The translations under genes and the position numbers were made by a program. 64,000 nt of DNA from Duganella alba (GTDB lineage Bacteria; Pseudomonadota; Gammaproteobacteria; Burkholderiales; Burkholderiaceae_D). The stretch is taken from assembly GCF_009674495.1 (NCBI RefSeq), contig NZ_WKJN01000016.1, positions 62,001 through 126,000 on the forward strand, given 5' to 3'. Below, piece by piece: positions 26,906 to 37,775 of this stretch (positions are counted from its first letter, which is position 1; every line of letters starts with the position of its first letter). Below the pieces are notes generated by a model. That model was not told the DNA's origin and ran no database searches. It worked only from the letters and a program-made list of their open reading frames with translations.

Positions 26906-28283
26906 GCAACAGCACCTTGTTGAAAGCCGCTGGCAAAGCATCCGCCAACGTAAACCGCGCGTCGCCCGTAACGATGCCCATGGTCCGCAGCCAGGCCTCA
27001 AACTCCGGCGCCGGCTTCAATCCCAACGCCCGACGCACATACAGCGCATCATGAAACGACGTACTCTGATAATTGAGCATGATGTCATCCGATCCCGGCA
27101 CGCCCATCACAAACGTGCAGCCGGCCGCACCGAGCATCGTCAGCAGCACATCCATATCATCCTGATCCGCCTCCGCATGATTGGTGTAGCAGACATCGCA
27201 GCCCATCGGCAAACCAAGCAGCTTGGCGCAGAAATGATCCTCCAGCCCCGCGCGCAAAATCTGCTTGCCGTCATACAGATACTCCGGCCCGATAAAGCCC
27301 ACCACCGAATTCACCAGCAACGGCTGGAAGCGCCGCGCCACCGCATACGCGCGCGCCTCGCACGTCTGCTGATCCACGCCATGATGCGCATTGGCCGACA
27401 GCGCACTGCCCTGCCCCGTCTCGAAATACATCACATTGCTGCCGACCGTACCGCGCCCGAGCGATAGCGCCGCCTGCCGCGCCTCGTCCAGCAACGACAG
27501 CGTCACGCCAAAGCTTGCATTGGCCGCCTCGGTGCCGGCAATCGACTGGAACACCAGATCCGCCGGCGCACCGCGCTCGATGGCGGCGATGGTATTGGTC
27601 ACATGCGTCAGCACGCAGGACTGCGTCGGAATCGCATACCGCGCAATGATCTCATCCAGCATGGAAACAAGATTGATCACCTGCGGCACATTGTCCGTGG
27701 CCGGATTGATGCCGATGACCGCATCGCCGCTGCCATACAGCAGACCATCGAGCACACTGGCCGCGATGCCGCTTGCATCATCGGTAGGATGATTCGGCTG
27801 CAAGCGCGTCGACATGCGCCCCATCAGGCCGATGGTATTGCGGAAGCGCGCAACCACCTCGCACTTGCGCGCCACCAGCACCAGATCCTGCACCCGCATG
27901 ATCTTGGACACCGCCGCAGCCATCTCCGGCGTAACGCCCGGCGCCAGCGCGGTCAGCGCCGCGCCATCGGCCGCATCGCTGAGCAGCCAGTTGCGGAAAT
28001 CGCCCACCGTCAGATGCGCCACGCGCGCGAACGCCGCCGCATCATGCGTATCGACAATCAGCCGCGTCACCTCGTCCTGCTCATATGGAATCAGCGCCTC
28101 GCTGAGGAAAACGCGCAGCGGCAGCTCGGCCAGCGCCATCTGCGCCGCCACCCGCTCCTCCGCGCTGCCGGCCGCCACGCCGGCCAGATAATCCCCCGAG
28201 CGCGCAGGCGTTGCCTTCGCCATCAAATCCTTCAGATCGCGAAACTGATACGTCTTACTGCCGACCTGGTGCGAGTACCCCAT
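26898..28283 (-). CDS. eutB: Ethanolamine ammonia-lyase, large subunit
   Basis: A 461-aa TIM-barrel subunit carrying the active site. Recognisable blocks include [57 protein letters not shown] and [17 protein letters not shown]. Length matches the family (~455). The ATG at 28283 lies within the 3' end of the permease gene (29-bp overlap). No shell-protein or cobalamin-reactivation genes are nearby. Confidence 0.97.
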   Translation of the reverse strand: MGYSHQVGSKTYQFRDLKDLMAKATPARSGDYLAGVAAGSAEERVAAQMALAELPLRVFLSEALIPYEQDEVTRLIVDTHDAAAFARVAHLTVGDFRNWLLSDAADGAALTALAPGVTPEMAAAVSKIMRVQDLVLVARKCEVVARFRNTIGLMGRMSTRLQPNHPTDDASGIAASVLDGLLYGSGDAVIGINPATDNVPQVINLVSMLDEIIARYAIPTQSCVLTHVTNTIAAIERGAPADLVFQSIAGTEAANASFGVTLSLLDEARQAALSLGRGTVGSNVMYFETGQGSALSANAHHGVDQQTCEARAYAVARRFQPLLVNSVVGFIGPEYLYDGKQILRAGLEDHFCAKLLGLPMGCDVCYTNHAEADQDDMDVLLTMLGAAGCTFVMGVPGSDDIMLNYQSTSFHDALYVRRALGLKPAPEFEAWLRTMGIVTGDARFTLADALPAAFNKVLLHG

Positions 28284-29628
28284 CGCTGCCCTTTCGCTGA
28301 CGTTGCGGCGCGGTCGCCAGGAAGCAGCCGTAGCCCAGCAACAGAAACACCACAAACACACAGAAGATCAGCCAATTGTAATAGATCATGGTGGCCAGGC
28401 AGACCACCGCGCCCACCAGTGCGATGGCCGGAAACAGCGGATAACACGGCGCACGGAACGGCCGCGCCATCTCCGGCTCCGCGCGGCGCAGCCTGAACAG
28501 CGCCAGCATGCTGATGATGTACATGGTGATCGCACCGAACACCGACATGGTGACGATGTTGGCCGTCAGCGTCTGCCCTCCCAGTTTGATCAGCTCATCG
28601 CTGTAGATGGCGGCGATGCCGATCACGCCGCCGGCGAGGATGGCGCGGTGCGGCGTCTTGAAGCGCGGGTGAATTTTGGCGAAATACTCCGGCAGATACG
28701 CCTCGCGCGCCAGCGCATAAATCTGCCGCGAATAGCCAAGAATGATGCCGTGAAAAGAAGCGATCAGACCGAACAAGCCTAGCCACACCAGCATGTGCAG
28801 CCAGCCGCTGTTCTCGCCGACGATCAGCTTCATCGCCTGCGGCAGTGGATCGTTGATGTTGGCCAGCTTGGTCCAGTCGCCGGCGCCGCCGGCAAACACC
28901 ATGACGCCCAGCGCCAGCAGCACCAGGGTGACGATGCCGGCGATGTAGGCGATCGGCACCGAGCGCCGCGGATCGCGCGCCTCCTCCGCCGCCATCGCCA
29001 CGCCCTCGATCGCCAGGAAGAACCAGATCGCAAACGGAATCGCCGCGAACATGCCGGGAATGGCGGCCATGCTGAACGCGTCCTGACCGGCCCAGCCGCC
29101 CTTGACGAAATGCGCCACCGAGAATCCCGGCGACACCACGCCCATGAACACCAGCAGTTCGAAGATCGCCAGCAGCGTCACCAGCAATTCAAAGGTGGCG
29201 GCGATCTGCACACCGAGGATATTCAGCGTCATGAAGACCAGGTAAGCGCCCACCGCCGCCGTCTTCGGCTCGATCTGCGGGAACTGCACATTGAGATAGG
29301 CGCCGATGGCCAGCGCGATCGCCGGCGGCGCAAACACGAATTCGATCAAGGTTGCCGCGCCGGCCAGGTAACCGCCCAGCGGCCCGAAGGCGCGCTTGCT
29401 GTAGGCGAACGGTCCGCCGGCGTGCGGAATGGAAGTCGTCAGCTCGGTAAAGCTGAAAATGAACGCCGTGTACATGGCGGCGATGAACAGCGCCGTGATG
29501 GTGAAGCCCAGCGTGCCGGCCGAGGCCCAGCCATAACTCCAGCCGAAATACTCGCCCGAGATCACCAGTCCGACAGCGATACCCCATAGTTGAAATGTGC
29601 CCAGCGTCTTCTGTAAAGTGGCTTGCAT
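28255..29628 (-). CDS. eat: Ethanolamine permease (APC superfamily)
   Basis: A 457-aa membrane protein with about 12 helices. LWGIAVGLVISGEYFGWSYGW at the N-terminus and SFTELTTSIPHAGGPFAYSKRAFGP are characteristic of the Eat ethanolamine:H+ symporter family. ATG at 29628 has a strong GGAGGA site; the longer frame begins 11 codons earlier without one. It is the first gene of eat-eutB-eutC. Confidence 0.93.
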   Translation of the reverse strand: MQATLQKTLGTFQLWGIAVGLVISGEYFGWSYGWASAGTLGFTITALFIAAMYTAFIFSFTELTTSIPHAGGPFAYSKRAFGPLGGYLAGAATLIEFVFAPPAIALAIGAYLNVQFPQIEPKTAAVGAYLVFMTLNILGVQIAATFELLVTLLAIFELLVFMGVVSPGFSVAHFVKGGWAGQDAFSMAAIPGMFAAIPFAIWFFLAIEGVAMAAEEARDPRRSVPIAYIAGIVTLVLLALGVMVFAGGAGDWTKLANINDPLPQAMKLIVGENSGWLHMLVWLGLFGLIASFHGIILGYSRQIYALAREAYLPEYFAKIHPRFKTPHRAILAGGVIGIAAIYSDELIKLGGQTLTANIVTMSVFGAITMYIISMLALFRLRRAEPEMARPFRAPCYPLFPAIALVGAVVCLATMIYYNWLIFCVFVVFLLLGYGCFLATAPQRQRKGSDGVLAPGRQ

Positions 29629-29816
29629 GCTTTCCTCCTCCGAGAGTAGATAAACATGCAAGCCCCATGCCAGCAGCCGCTACGGGCGTGGCATCCGCAC
29701 TGCACCCGATTGGCCCATCCAGCCGCCTCATTACAGCGCACCAGCGCGACGGGGTTGACGTTGCATGAGCTTTGAAAGCCTGCGGCACCCGTGAAACCCG
29801 CACACCGCTGCGGCCA

Positions 29817-29878
29817 GGGGCAGACCCCGTACGGGGTCTGACCCTTTCGTTAGGGGTGCTTTCCAGTTGTACCCCTAA
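29817..29878. repeat. Two adjacent palindromes upstream of eat/downstream of secF
   Basis: First a perfect 20-bp palindrome CAGACCCCGTACGGGGTCTG (29821-29840), extending three more pairs after one mismatch (29817-29844). Then TTAGGGGT/ACCCCTAA (29850-29857, 29871-29878). Such GGGGTCTGACCC-type elements look like dispersed chromosomal repeats; the 37.6-kb inverted repeat has a similar GGGGTCAG end. Confidence 0.55.
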
Positions 29879-29880
29879 AA

Positions 29881-29908
29881 AAAAATCCCTCCGGGTGGAG
29901 GGATTTTT
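29881..29908. terminator. Bidirectional intrinsic terminator after secF
   Basis: Twelve-base arms AAAAATCCCTCC/GGAGGGATTTTT (29881-29892 and 29897-29908) with a GGGT loop. It ends the leftward yajC-secD-secF transcript 7 bp after the secF stop and would work in either direction. Confidence 0.9.
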
Positions 29909-29915
29909 GGGAGAC

Positions 29916-30938
29916 TTAAACCACCGCGCCGTCGGTTTCGTCTTTTTCCTTGATCGGCTTGATCAGGTCTTCACGCTTCACACCCAGCCACATGGCCACT
30001 GCGGCAGCCACGAACACCGACGAATAGATACCGAAGCAGATACCGATGGTCAGCGCCATCGCGAAGTAATGCAACGTCGGACCGCCCAGGAACAGCATCG
30101 ACAGCACCATCATCTGCGTACAGCCGTGGGTGATGATGGTACGCGAGATGGTCGAGGTGATCGCGTTGTCGATCACTTCATGCACCGACGCCTTGCGCTG
30201 CTTGCGGAAGTTTTCGCGGATACGGTCGAAGATAACCACCGATTCATTCACCGAGTAGCCCAGCACCGCCAGCACGCCGGCCAGCACCGTCAGCGAGAAC
30301 TCCCACTGGAAGAAGGCGAAGAAGCCAAGAATGATGACCACGTCGTGCAAGTTGGCGATGATCGCCGCCACCGCGAATTTCCACTCGAAGCGCACGGCCA
30401 GGTAGATCATCACGCCGATAATCACCATCACCAGCGCGTTCAAACCATTCTGCGCCAGCTCGTCGCCGACCTGCGGGCCGACGAATTCCACCTTCTGCAG
30501 CGACACCAGTTCAGCACCGGCGGTATCCGAACAAGCCTGCTTGACCACGTGCTCGCCCTTGGCGGTCACGGTGTCGATCTGCTTCATGGCGCCGCTTTCG
30601 GCCTTGCACAGCGCGTCGTACACCAGTGCCGAAGCATCCTTCGAGCTGACGTTCTTCACCACCGGCAGACGCAGCATCACGTCGTGGGCGGTGCCGAAGC
30701 CGGTGGCTTCAGGCTGTTCGTAGCCGATGGTTTCCAGCGTGTGGCGGATGCGTTCCAGATTGGCCGCCTGCTGGTATTTCAGCTCCATCACGGTGCCGCC
30801 GGTGAACTCCACCGAGAAGTGCAGGCCACGGTGCAGCAGGAAGAACACGGCCGCGACGAAGGTCAACGCCGAAACGACGTTGAACACCAGCGCGTGGCGC
30901 ATGAACGGGATGTCTTTTTTAATGCGGAAAAATTCCAT
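29916..30938 (-). CDS. secF: Protein translocase subunit SecF
   Basis: A 340-aa inner membrane protein with six helices and a periplasmic domain. Signatures: FSVEFTGGTVMELKY near the N-terminus, and GYSVNESVVIFDRIRENFRK with SRTIITHGCTQMMVLSMLFLGG in the RND-like membrane core. It works with SecD to use the proton gradient in late Sec export. ATG at 30938, 16 bp after secD. Confidence 0.97.
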   Translation of the reverse strand: MEFFRIKKDIPFMRHALVFNVVSALTFVAAVFFLLHRGLHFSVEFTGGTVMELKYQQAANLERIRHTLETIGYEQPEATGFGTAHDVMLRLPVVKNVSSKDASALVYDALCKAESGAMKQIDTVTAKGEHVVKQACSDTAGAELVSLQKVEFVGPQVGDELAQNGLNALVMVIIGVMIYLAVRFEWKFAVAAIIANLHDVVIILGFFAFFQWEFSLTVLAGVLAVLGYSVNESVVIFDRIRENFRKQRKASVHEVIDNAITSTISRTIITHGCTQMMVLSMLFLGGPTLHYFAMALTIGICFGIYSSVFVAAAVAMWLGVKREDLIKPIKEKDETDGAVV

Positions 30939-30954
30939 GTTCGATGCCCCTGAT

Positions 30955-32817
30955 TTATTTCTGGCCCGGTACCCAGACGGTACCGATAGCGACGGATTGC
31001 AGCTTCTTCTTGCGGCCATACCAGAGGTTCACCACGCCACGCGAGATGAACACGGCGGAGAACATCGACGTCAGAATGCCCAGCGTGTGCACCACGGCGA
31101 AGCCGCGGATCGGACCGGAACCAAACACCCACAGCGCCACACCGACGATCAGCGTGGTGACGTTGGAGTCGATGATGGTGGCCCAGGCGCGGTCGAAGCC
31201 GGCGGCGATCGCCTGCTGCGGCGAGGCGCCGGAACGCAGCTCTTCACGGATACGCTCGTTGATCAGCACGTTGGAGTCAATCGCCATACCCAGCGCCAGC
31301 GCGATAGCGGCCATGCCCGGCAGGGTCAAGGTCGCCTGCATCAGCGACAGCAGCGCCACCAGCAGCAACAGGTTGCACGCCAGCGCGAACACGCTGAAGA
31401 AGCCGAACATCATGTAGTAGACCACCATGAAGATCGCGATGGCCGCGAAGCCGTACATGGTCGAATGCAGACCCTTGTTGACGTTCTCCGCGCCCAGCGC
31501 AGGGCCGATGGTGCGTTCTTCGATGATGTCCATCGGCGCCGACAGCGCGCCGGAGCGCAGCAGCAGCGCCAGCTCGGCCGAGTTCTCGGCATTGCCCATG
31601 CCGGTGATCTGGAAGCGGCTGCCCAGCTCACTCTGGATGGTGGCGACCGACAGCACTTCCGGCTTGCCTTTTTCGAACAGCACGATGGCCATTTTCTTGC
31701 CGACGCGCTCGCGGGTGGCGTCGCGCATGCGGCGGCCGCCGTCGCCGTTCAGGTCGATGCCGACCGCTGGCTGGTTGTTCGAGTCGAGGCTGGCCACGGC
31801 GCTGGAGATGTAATCGCCAGTCAGCACCACGTCCTTGGTCAATACCACCGGCACGCCTTTACCCACCGTGAACAGCTCCGAGTTGAACGGAATTGCCGCC
31901 GACAGTTCGGTGCCCGGCGTGATCGATTCGTCGACCATGCGCACTTCCAGCGTGGCGGTGCGGCCGATCACGGCGCGCGCGCGCGCCACGTCCTGCACGC
32001 CCGGCAGCTGGACCACGATGCGGTCTGGGCCTTGCTGCTGGATCACCGGTTCCGCCACGCCCAGCTCGTTGACGCGCTTGGACAGGGTGGAGATGTTCTG
32101 CTTGACGCCGTCATCGACGGTCTGCTTCAGCGCGGCCGGTTTCAGGCTCACCACCGTTTTCAGATCGCTGCCTTCGCCTGCGTCCACAAACGCCACGTCG
32201 GCCAGCTGGCCGGCCAGCACATCCTTGGCTTTCTGGCGCGTGGCGTCGTCGCGGAACTTGACTTCGATGGTGTCGCCCACGCGGTCGATGCCGGCGTGGC
32301 GCACGTTCTTGTCGCGCAGCGCGGCACGGGCCAGCGCCTGCATGCCCTGCACGCGCTTGGCCAGCACGGCCTTGGTGTCGACCTGCATCAGGAAGTGCAC
32401 ACCGCCGCGCAGATCGAGGCCGAGGTACATCGGCAGCGCGTGCAGGCTTTGCATCCATTTCGGCGTATCTTCCTGCAGATTCAGCGCCACCAGGTAGGTT
32501 GGGTCTTCAGGATCGGCGTTCAGGCCCTTTTCCAGCACCGACTTGGCCTGGAACTGGATGTCCGGCGTGGCGAAGCGCACGCGCACCGAAGTGTAGGCGC
32601 CGCTGCCGTCATAGGTCAGGCCGTTGTTGGCGATGCCGGCTTTGTTCAGCACGTCCGCGACCTTGGCCGTCATGTCCGAGGTCATCTTGACTGTCGACTT
32701 GCCGCTGGTGACCTGCACCGCCGGCGACTGGCCGAAGAAGTTCGGCGCGGTGTACAGCGCGCCCAACAGGATCGCGACCGCGATAAGGATGTATTTCCAG
32801 ACTGGATAACGATTCAT
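30955..32817 (-). CDS. secD: Protein translocase subunit SecD
   Basis: A 620-aa inner membrane protein, normal length. One N-terminal helix, large periplasmic P1 domain with YLGLDLRGGVHFLMQVD, then five C-terminal helices with GMAIDSNVLINERIREELR, the proton-path motif shared with SecF. ATG at 32817. It is separated from yajC by 59 bp that include a terminator-like hairpin, so part of its expression may come from its own promoter. Confidence 0.97.
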   Translation of the reverse strand: MNRYPVWKYILIAVAILLGALYTAPNFFGQSPAVQVTSGKSTVKMTSDMTAKVADVLNKAGIANNGLTYDGSGAYTSVRVRFATPDIQFQAKSVLEKGLNADPEDPTYLVALNLQEDTPKWMQSLHALPMYLGLDLRGGVHFLMQVDTKAVLAKRVQGMQALARAALRDKNVRHAGIDRVGDTIEVKFRDDATRQKAKDVLAGQLADVAFVDAGEGSDLKTVVSLKPAALKQTVDDGVKQNISTLSKRVNELGVAEPVIQQQGPDRIVVQLPGVQDVARARAVIGRTATLEVRMVDESITPGTELSAAIPFNSELFTVGKGVPVVLTKDVVLTGDYISSAVASLDSNNQPAVGIDLNGDGGRRMRDATRERVGKKMAIVLFEKGKPEVLSVATIQSELGSRFQITGMGNAENSAELALLLRSGALSAPMDIIEERTIGPALGAENVNKGLHSTMYGFAAIAIFMVVYYMMFGFFSVFALACNLLLLVALLSLMQATLTLPGMAAIALALGMAIDSNVLINERIREELRSGASPQQAIAAGFDRAWATIIDSNVTTLIVGVALWVFGSGPIRGFAVVHTLGILTSMFSAVFISRGVVNLWYGRKKKLQSVAIGTVWVPGQK

Positions 32818-32843
32818 ATAGCTCTAACGTTCAATGTAGACGT

Positions 32844-32868
32844 CAAAAGGCCCGCGCGGGCGCGGGCC
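32844..32868 (-). terminator. Terminator-like hairpin between yajC and secD
   Basis: Reading leftward, stem GGCCCGCG/CGCGGGCC (32861-32868 with 32849-32856, 4-nt loop) is followed directly by TTTTG. It sits 9 bp after the yajC stop and inside what is usually one operon, so it may set the yajC:secDF ratio. Confidence 0.6.
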
Positions 32869-32876
32869 AGTGGGAA

Positions 32877-33212
32877 TTACAGGCTCTTCAGCGTGCCGTT
32901 TGGCAGCACCATCGTGATCGAGTTCTTTTGCACCACCAGTTCGGCGCCGCTGGAGATTTCCAGGGTCACGTAAGCGTCGGAGATCTTGGTGATCTTGCCC
33001 AGCACGCCGCCGGCGGTCACGACTTCATTGCCCTTGGCCAGCGCTTCCATCATGGCCTTTTGTTCCTTGGCGCGCTTCTGCTGAGGACGGATCATCAGGA
33101 AGTACATCGCCACGAACATCAGAATCAGGAAGCCATACTGGCCCAGGAAGCCGCCGCCGCCGAGGGCTTCGAGAGGATTGGATTGGGCATACGCGTTGGA
33201 AATGAGGAACAC
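32877..33212 (-). CDS. yajC: Preprotein translocase subunit YajC
   Basis: A 111-aa membrane protein with one N-terminal helix (GQYGFLILMFVAMYFLMIRPQQKR) and a small cytosolic domain (EVVTAGGVLGKITKI). Accessory partner of SecDF. The start appears to be GTG at 33212, with CGGAG 7 bp upstream, giving the family N-terminus ISNAYAQ. Downstream of tgt by 71 bp. Confidence 0.95.
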   Translation of the reverse strand: MFLISNAYAQSNPLEALGGGGFLGQYGFLILMFVAMYFLMIRPQQKRAKEQKAMMEALAKGNEVVTAGGVLGKITKISDAYVTLEISSGAELVVQKNSITMVLPNGTLKSL

Positions 33213-33283
33213 AGGTGACTCCGATATCTATAGTTTAAAAAACAGCGCTGTATTCTAGCACTGGCCGCACGGCGTCAGGACTT

Positions 33284-35451
<2,168 letters not shown>

Positions 35452-35522
35452 GTGCGGACTCTGTTAAACAAAAATACGGTAGGCCTTACAATACCGGCGG
35501 CCAACCCTCTATTTTACGCCAT

Positions 35523-37589
35523 ATGCCTGTTTCACCGTCTAAAACTGCCAAGAAAACCGTCAGCCCCGAGGCCAAACTGGCCAAATTGGGCTTGCACACC
35601 GATATGGACCTGGTGCTGCACCTGCCCATGCGCTATGAAGACGAAACCCAGGTCATCAGCATCGAGGAAGCCCGGCTGCATGGCGGCGACACCTCCCAAG
35701 TTGAGGGCGTTGTCACCAAAAACGAGATCGCCTACAAGCCGCGCCGGCAGTTATTGGTCCACATCGCCGACGACACGGGCGATTTACAGCTGCGCTTCAT
35801 GAATTTCTACGGCAGCCAGGTCAAGCAGCTGGCCGAGGGCACGCGGGTGCGTGCGCGCGGCGAATTGAAGCACGGCTTCTTCGGCGCCGAGATGGTGCAT
35901 CCGGCCTACAAAGTGGTCAACGAGGGCGCGCCGCTGCCGACTTCCCTGACGCCGGTGTATCCGGCCGGCGAAGGTCTGTCGCAGCCGGTGCTGCGCAAAG
36001 CCATCGGCGAGGCCATGAAACGCGTCGACTGGACCGACACGCTGCCGGCCGAGCTGCGCAAGCAGCTGCAATTGTCGGAACTGGAACCGGCAGTGAAGCT
36101 GCTGCACTACCCGCCGCAGCAAGTGGACAACCACGCGCTGGCCGACCGCTCGCATCCCGCCTGGACGCGCGTGAAGTTCGACGAGCTGCTGGCGCAGCAG
36201 CTGTCGCTGAAACGTGCCCAGCGCGCGCGCCGGCTGAAAGGATCGCCGGCGCTGACGGTGATTGGCGCGCTGTCCAAAAGCTTCCAGGACGCCCTGCCCT
36301 TCAAGCTGACCAATGCGCAGCAGAAGGTGCTGAACGAAATCCGCGCCGACCTGCGCCAGCCGTTCCCGATGCAGCGCCTGCTGCAAGGGGACGTCGGCAG
36401 CGGCAAGACCGTGGTGTCGGCACTGGCGGCCGCACAGGCCATCGACAGCGGCTACCAGGCCGCGCTGATGGCGCCGACCGAGATTCTGGCCGAACAGCAC
36501 TTCCGCAAGATCGCCGCGTGGATGGAGCCGTTGGGCGTGAAAGTCGCATGGCTCAGCGGCAGCTTGAAGAAAAAGGACAAGCAGGCTGCGTATGACCTGA
36601 TCGAATCCGGCGAAGCGCGGCTGGTGGTGGGCACGCACGCGCTGCTGCAGGATGTGGTGACGTTCTCCAACCTGGGCCTGGTCATCGTCGACGAGCAGCA
36701 CCGCTTTGGCGTCGGCCAGCGCCTCGTGTTGCGCAACAAGGGCAACGAAGGCGAAGTACCGCACCAGTTGATGATGTCGGCCACGCCGATCCCGCGCACA
36801 CTGGCGATGACCTACTACGCCGACCTGGAAGTATCGGTGATCGACGAACTGCCGCCGGGCCGCAGCCCGATCGTCACGCGCACCATTGACCAGAACCGAC
36901 GCGACGAAGTGATCGAACGCGTACATGCCGCGGCGCAGGAAGGCCGGCAGGTCTACTGGGTCTGTCCGCTGATCGAGGAATCGGAAGCGCTGCAACTGCA
37001 AACCGCCACCGACACGCACGCCCTGCTGGCGGAAGCGCTGCCGGACCTGAACATCGGCCTGGTGCACGGCCGCCTGAAGACGGCGGAGAAGCAGGGAGTG
37101 ATGGACGCCTTCATCGCCAACGAGATGCAGGTGCTGGTCGCCACCACGGTGATCGAGGTGGGCGTGGACGTGCCGAATGCATCGCTGATGGTAATCGAAC
37201 ACGCCGAGCGTTTCGGCCTGTCGCAGCTGCACCAGTTGCGCGGCCGCGTAGGGCGAGGCTCGGCGGCGTCGGTGTGCCTGCTGCTGTACCAAAGCCCGCT
37301 GGGCCAGATCGCCAAGCAGCGCCTGATGACGATGCGCGAAACCACCGACGGCTTCGAGATCGCCCGCCGCGACCTGGAGATACGCGGCCCCGGCGAATTC
37401 CTCGGCGCGCGCCAGTCCGGCCAGGCCATGCTGCGCTTCGCCGACCTGGAAACCGACGGCTGGCTGGTCGACCAGGCGCGCGACGTTGCCCACGACCTGC
37501 TGCATGCCAACAGCCCGGAAAAAGCCGCCACCGTCGAAGCCCATCTCGCCCGCTGGCTAGGCGGCCGCGAAGAGTTCCTGAAAGTCTAA
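35523..37589 (+). CDS. recG: ATP-dependent DNA helicase RecG
   Basis: A 688-aa superfamily-2 helicase that remodels stalled forks and Holliday junctions. N-terminal wedge domain, then Walker A GDVGSGKT starting at residue 289, the DEQHRFGVGQR box (DExH-type), SATPIPRTLAMTYYADL and the C-terminal QLHQLRGRVGRG motif VI. Full length. The TAA stop overlaps the first bases of a perfect inverted repeat. Confidence 0.98.
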   Translation: MPVSPSKTAKKTVSPEAKLAKLGLHTDMDLVLHLPMRYEDETQVISIEEARLHGGDTSQVEGVVTKNEIAYKPRRQLLVHIADDTGDLQLRFMNFYGSQVKQLAEGTRVRARGELKHGFFGAEMVHPAYKVVNEGAPLPTSLTPVYPAGEGLSQPVLRKAIGEAMKRVDWTDTLPAELRKQLQLSELEPAVKLLHYPPQQVDNHALADRSHPAWTRVKFDELLAQQLSLKRAQRARRLKGSPALTVIGALSKSFQDALPFKLTNAQQKVLNEIRADLRQPFPMQRLLQGDVGSGKTVVSALAAAQAIDSGYQAALMAPTEILAEQHFRKIAAWMEPLGVKVAWLSGSLKKKDKQAAYDLIESGEARLVVGTHALLQDVVTFSNLGLVIVDEQHRFGVGQRLVLRNKGNEGEVPHQLMMSATPIPRTLAMTYYADLEVSVIDELPPGRSPIVTRTIDQNRRDEVIERVHAAAQEGRQVYWVCPLIEESEALQLQTATDTHALLAEALPDLNIGLVHGRLKTAEKQGVMDAFIANEMQVLVATTVIEVGVDVPNASLMVIEHAERFGLSQLHQLRGRVGRGSAASVCLLLYQSPLGQIAKQRLMTMRETTDGFEIARRDLEIRGPGEFLGARQSGQAMLRFADLETDGWLVDQARDVAHDLLHANSPEKAATVEAHLARWLGGREEFLKV

Positions 37590-37663
37590 AACCGGGGTCA
37601 GTGCCGACATTCGGACACGAGCTCTGCTCATGTCCGAATGTCGGCACTGACCCCGGTTTTAGA
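37585..37663. repeat. Perfect 33-bp-arm inverted repeat
   Basis: Arms 37585-37617 and 37631-37663 are exact reverse complements around a 13-nt loop. The arms begin TCTAAAACCGGGGTCAG and contain GTGCCGACATTCGGACA. Each outer end supplies TAA, which is the stop codon of recG on one strand and of the 38-aa gene on the other. It could fold into a long RNA stem and end transcripts, but the U-tract (TTTTAGA) is short. The sequence looks like a dispersed Oxalobacteraceae repeat (recalled, not searched). Confidence 0.85.
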
Positions 37664-37775
37664 AGCACAGGTAGATGCGGTTGGCGAGATCCACCACGAA
37701 GTCTGGCCGCAGATATGCCGCGAACACCAGCGCCAGCACAACGGCGATGGCGGCGCGCAGCAGCCAGGCTTTCAT
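37659..37775 (-). CDS. Small (38-aa) membrane protein coupled to an MFS gene
   Basis: A 38-residue peptide, MKAWLLRAAIAVVLALVFAA followed by YLRPDFVVDLANRIYLCF. One hydrophobic helix (~4-20), positive residues before it, then a short amphipathic tail. Its ATG overlaps the TGA of the MFS gene (ATGA at 37772-37775), the standard sign of translational coupling, and its stop lies in the inverted repeat. It may be a regulatory micro-subunit of the transporter; that is inference. Confidence 0.6.
   Translation of the reverse strand: MKAWLLRAAIAVVLALVFAAYLRPDFVVDLANRIYLCF

Noticed and set aside
35784..37544. 586-aa open frame antisense to recG
   Set aside because: The plus-strand frame has all RecG motifs; the antisense frame has none.
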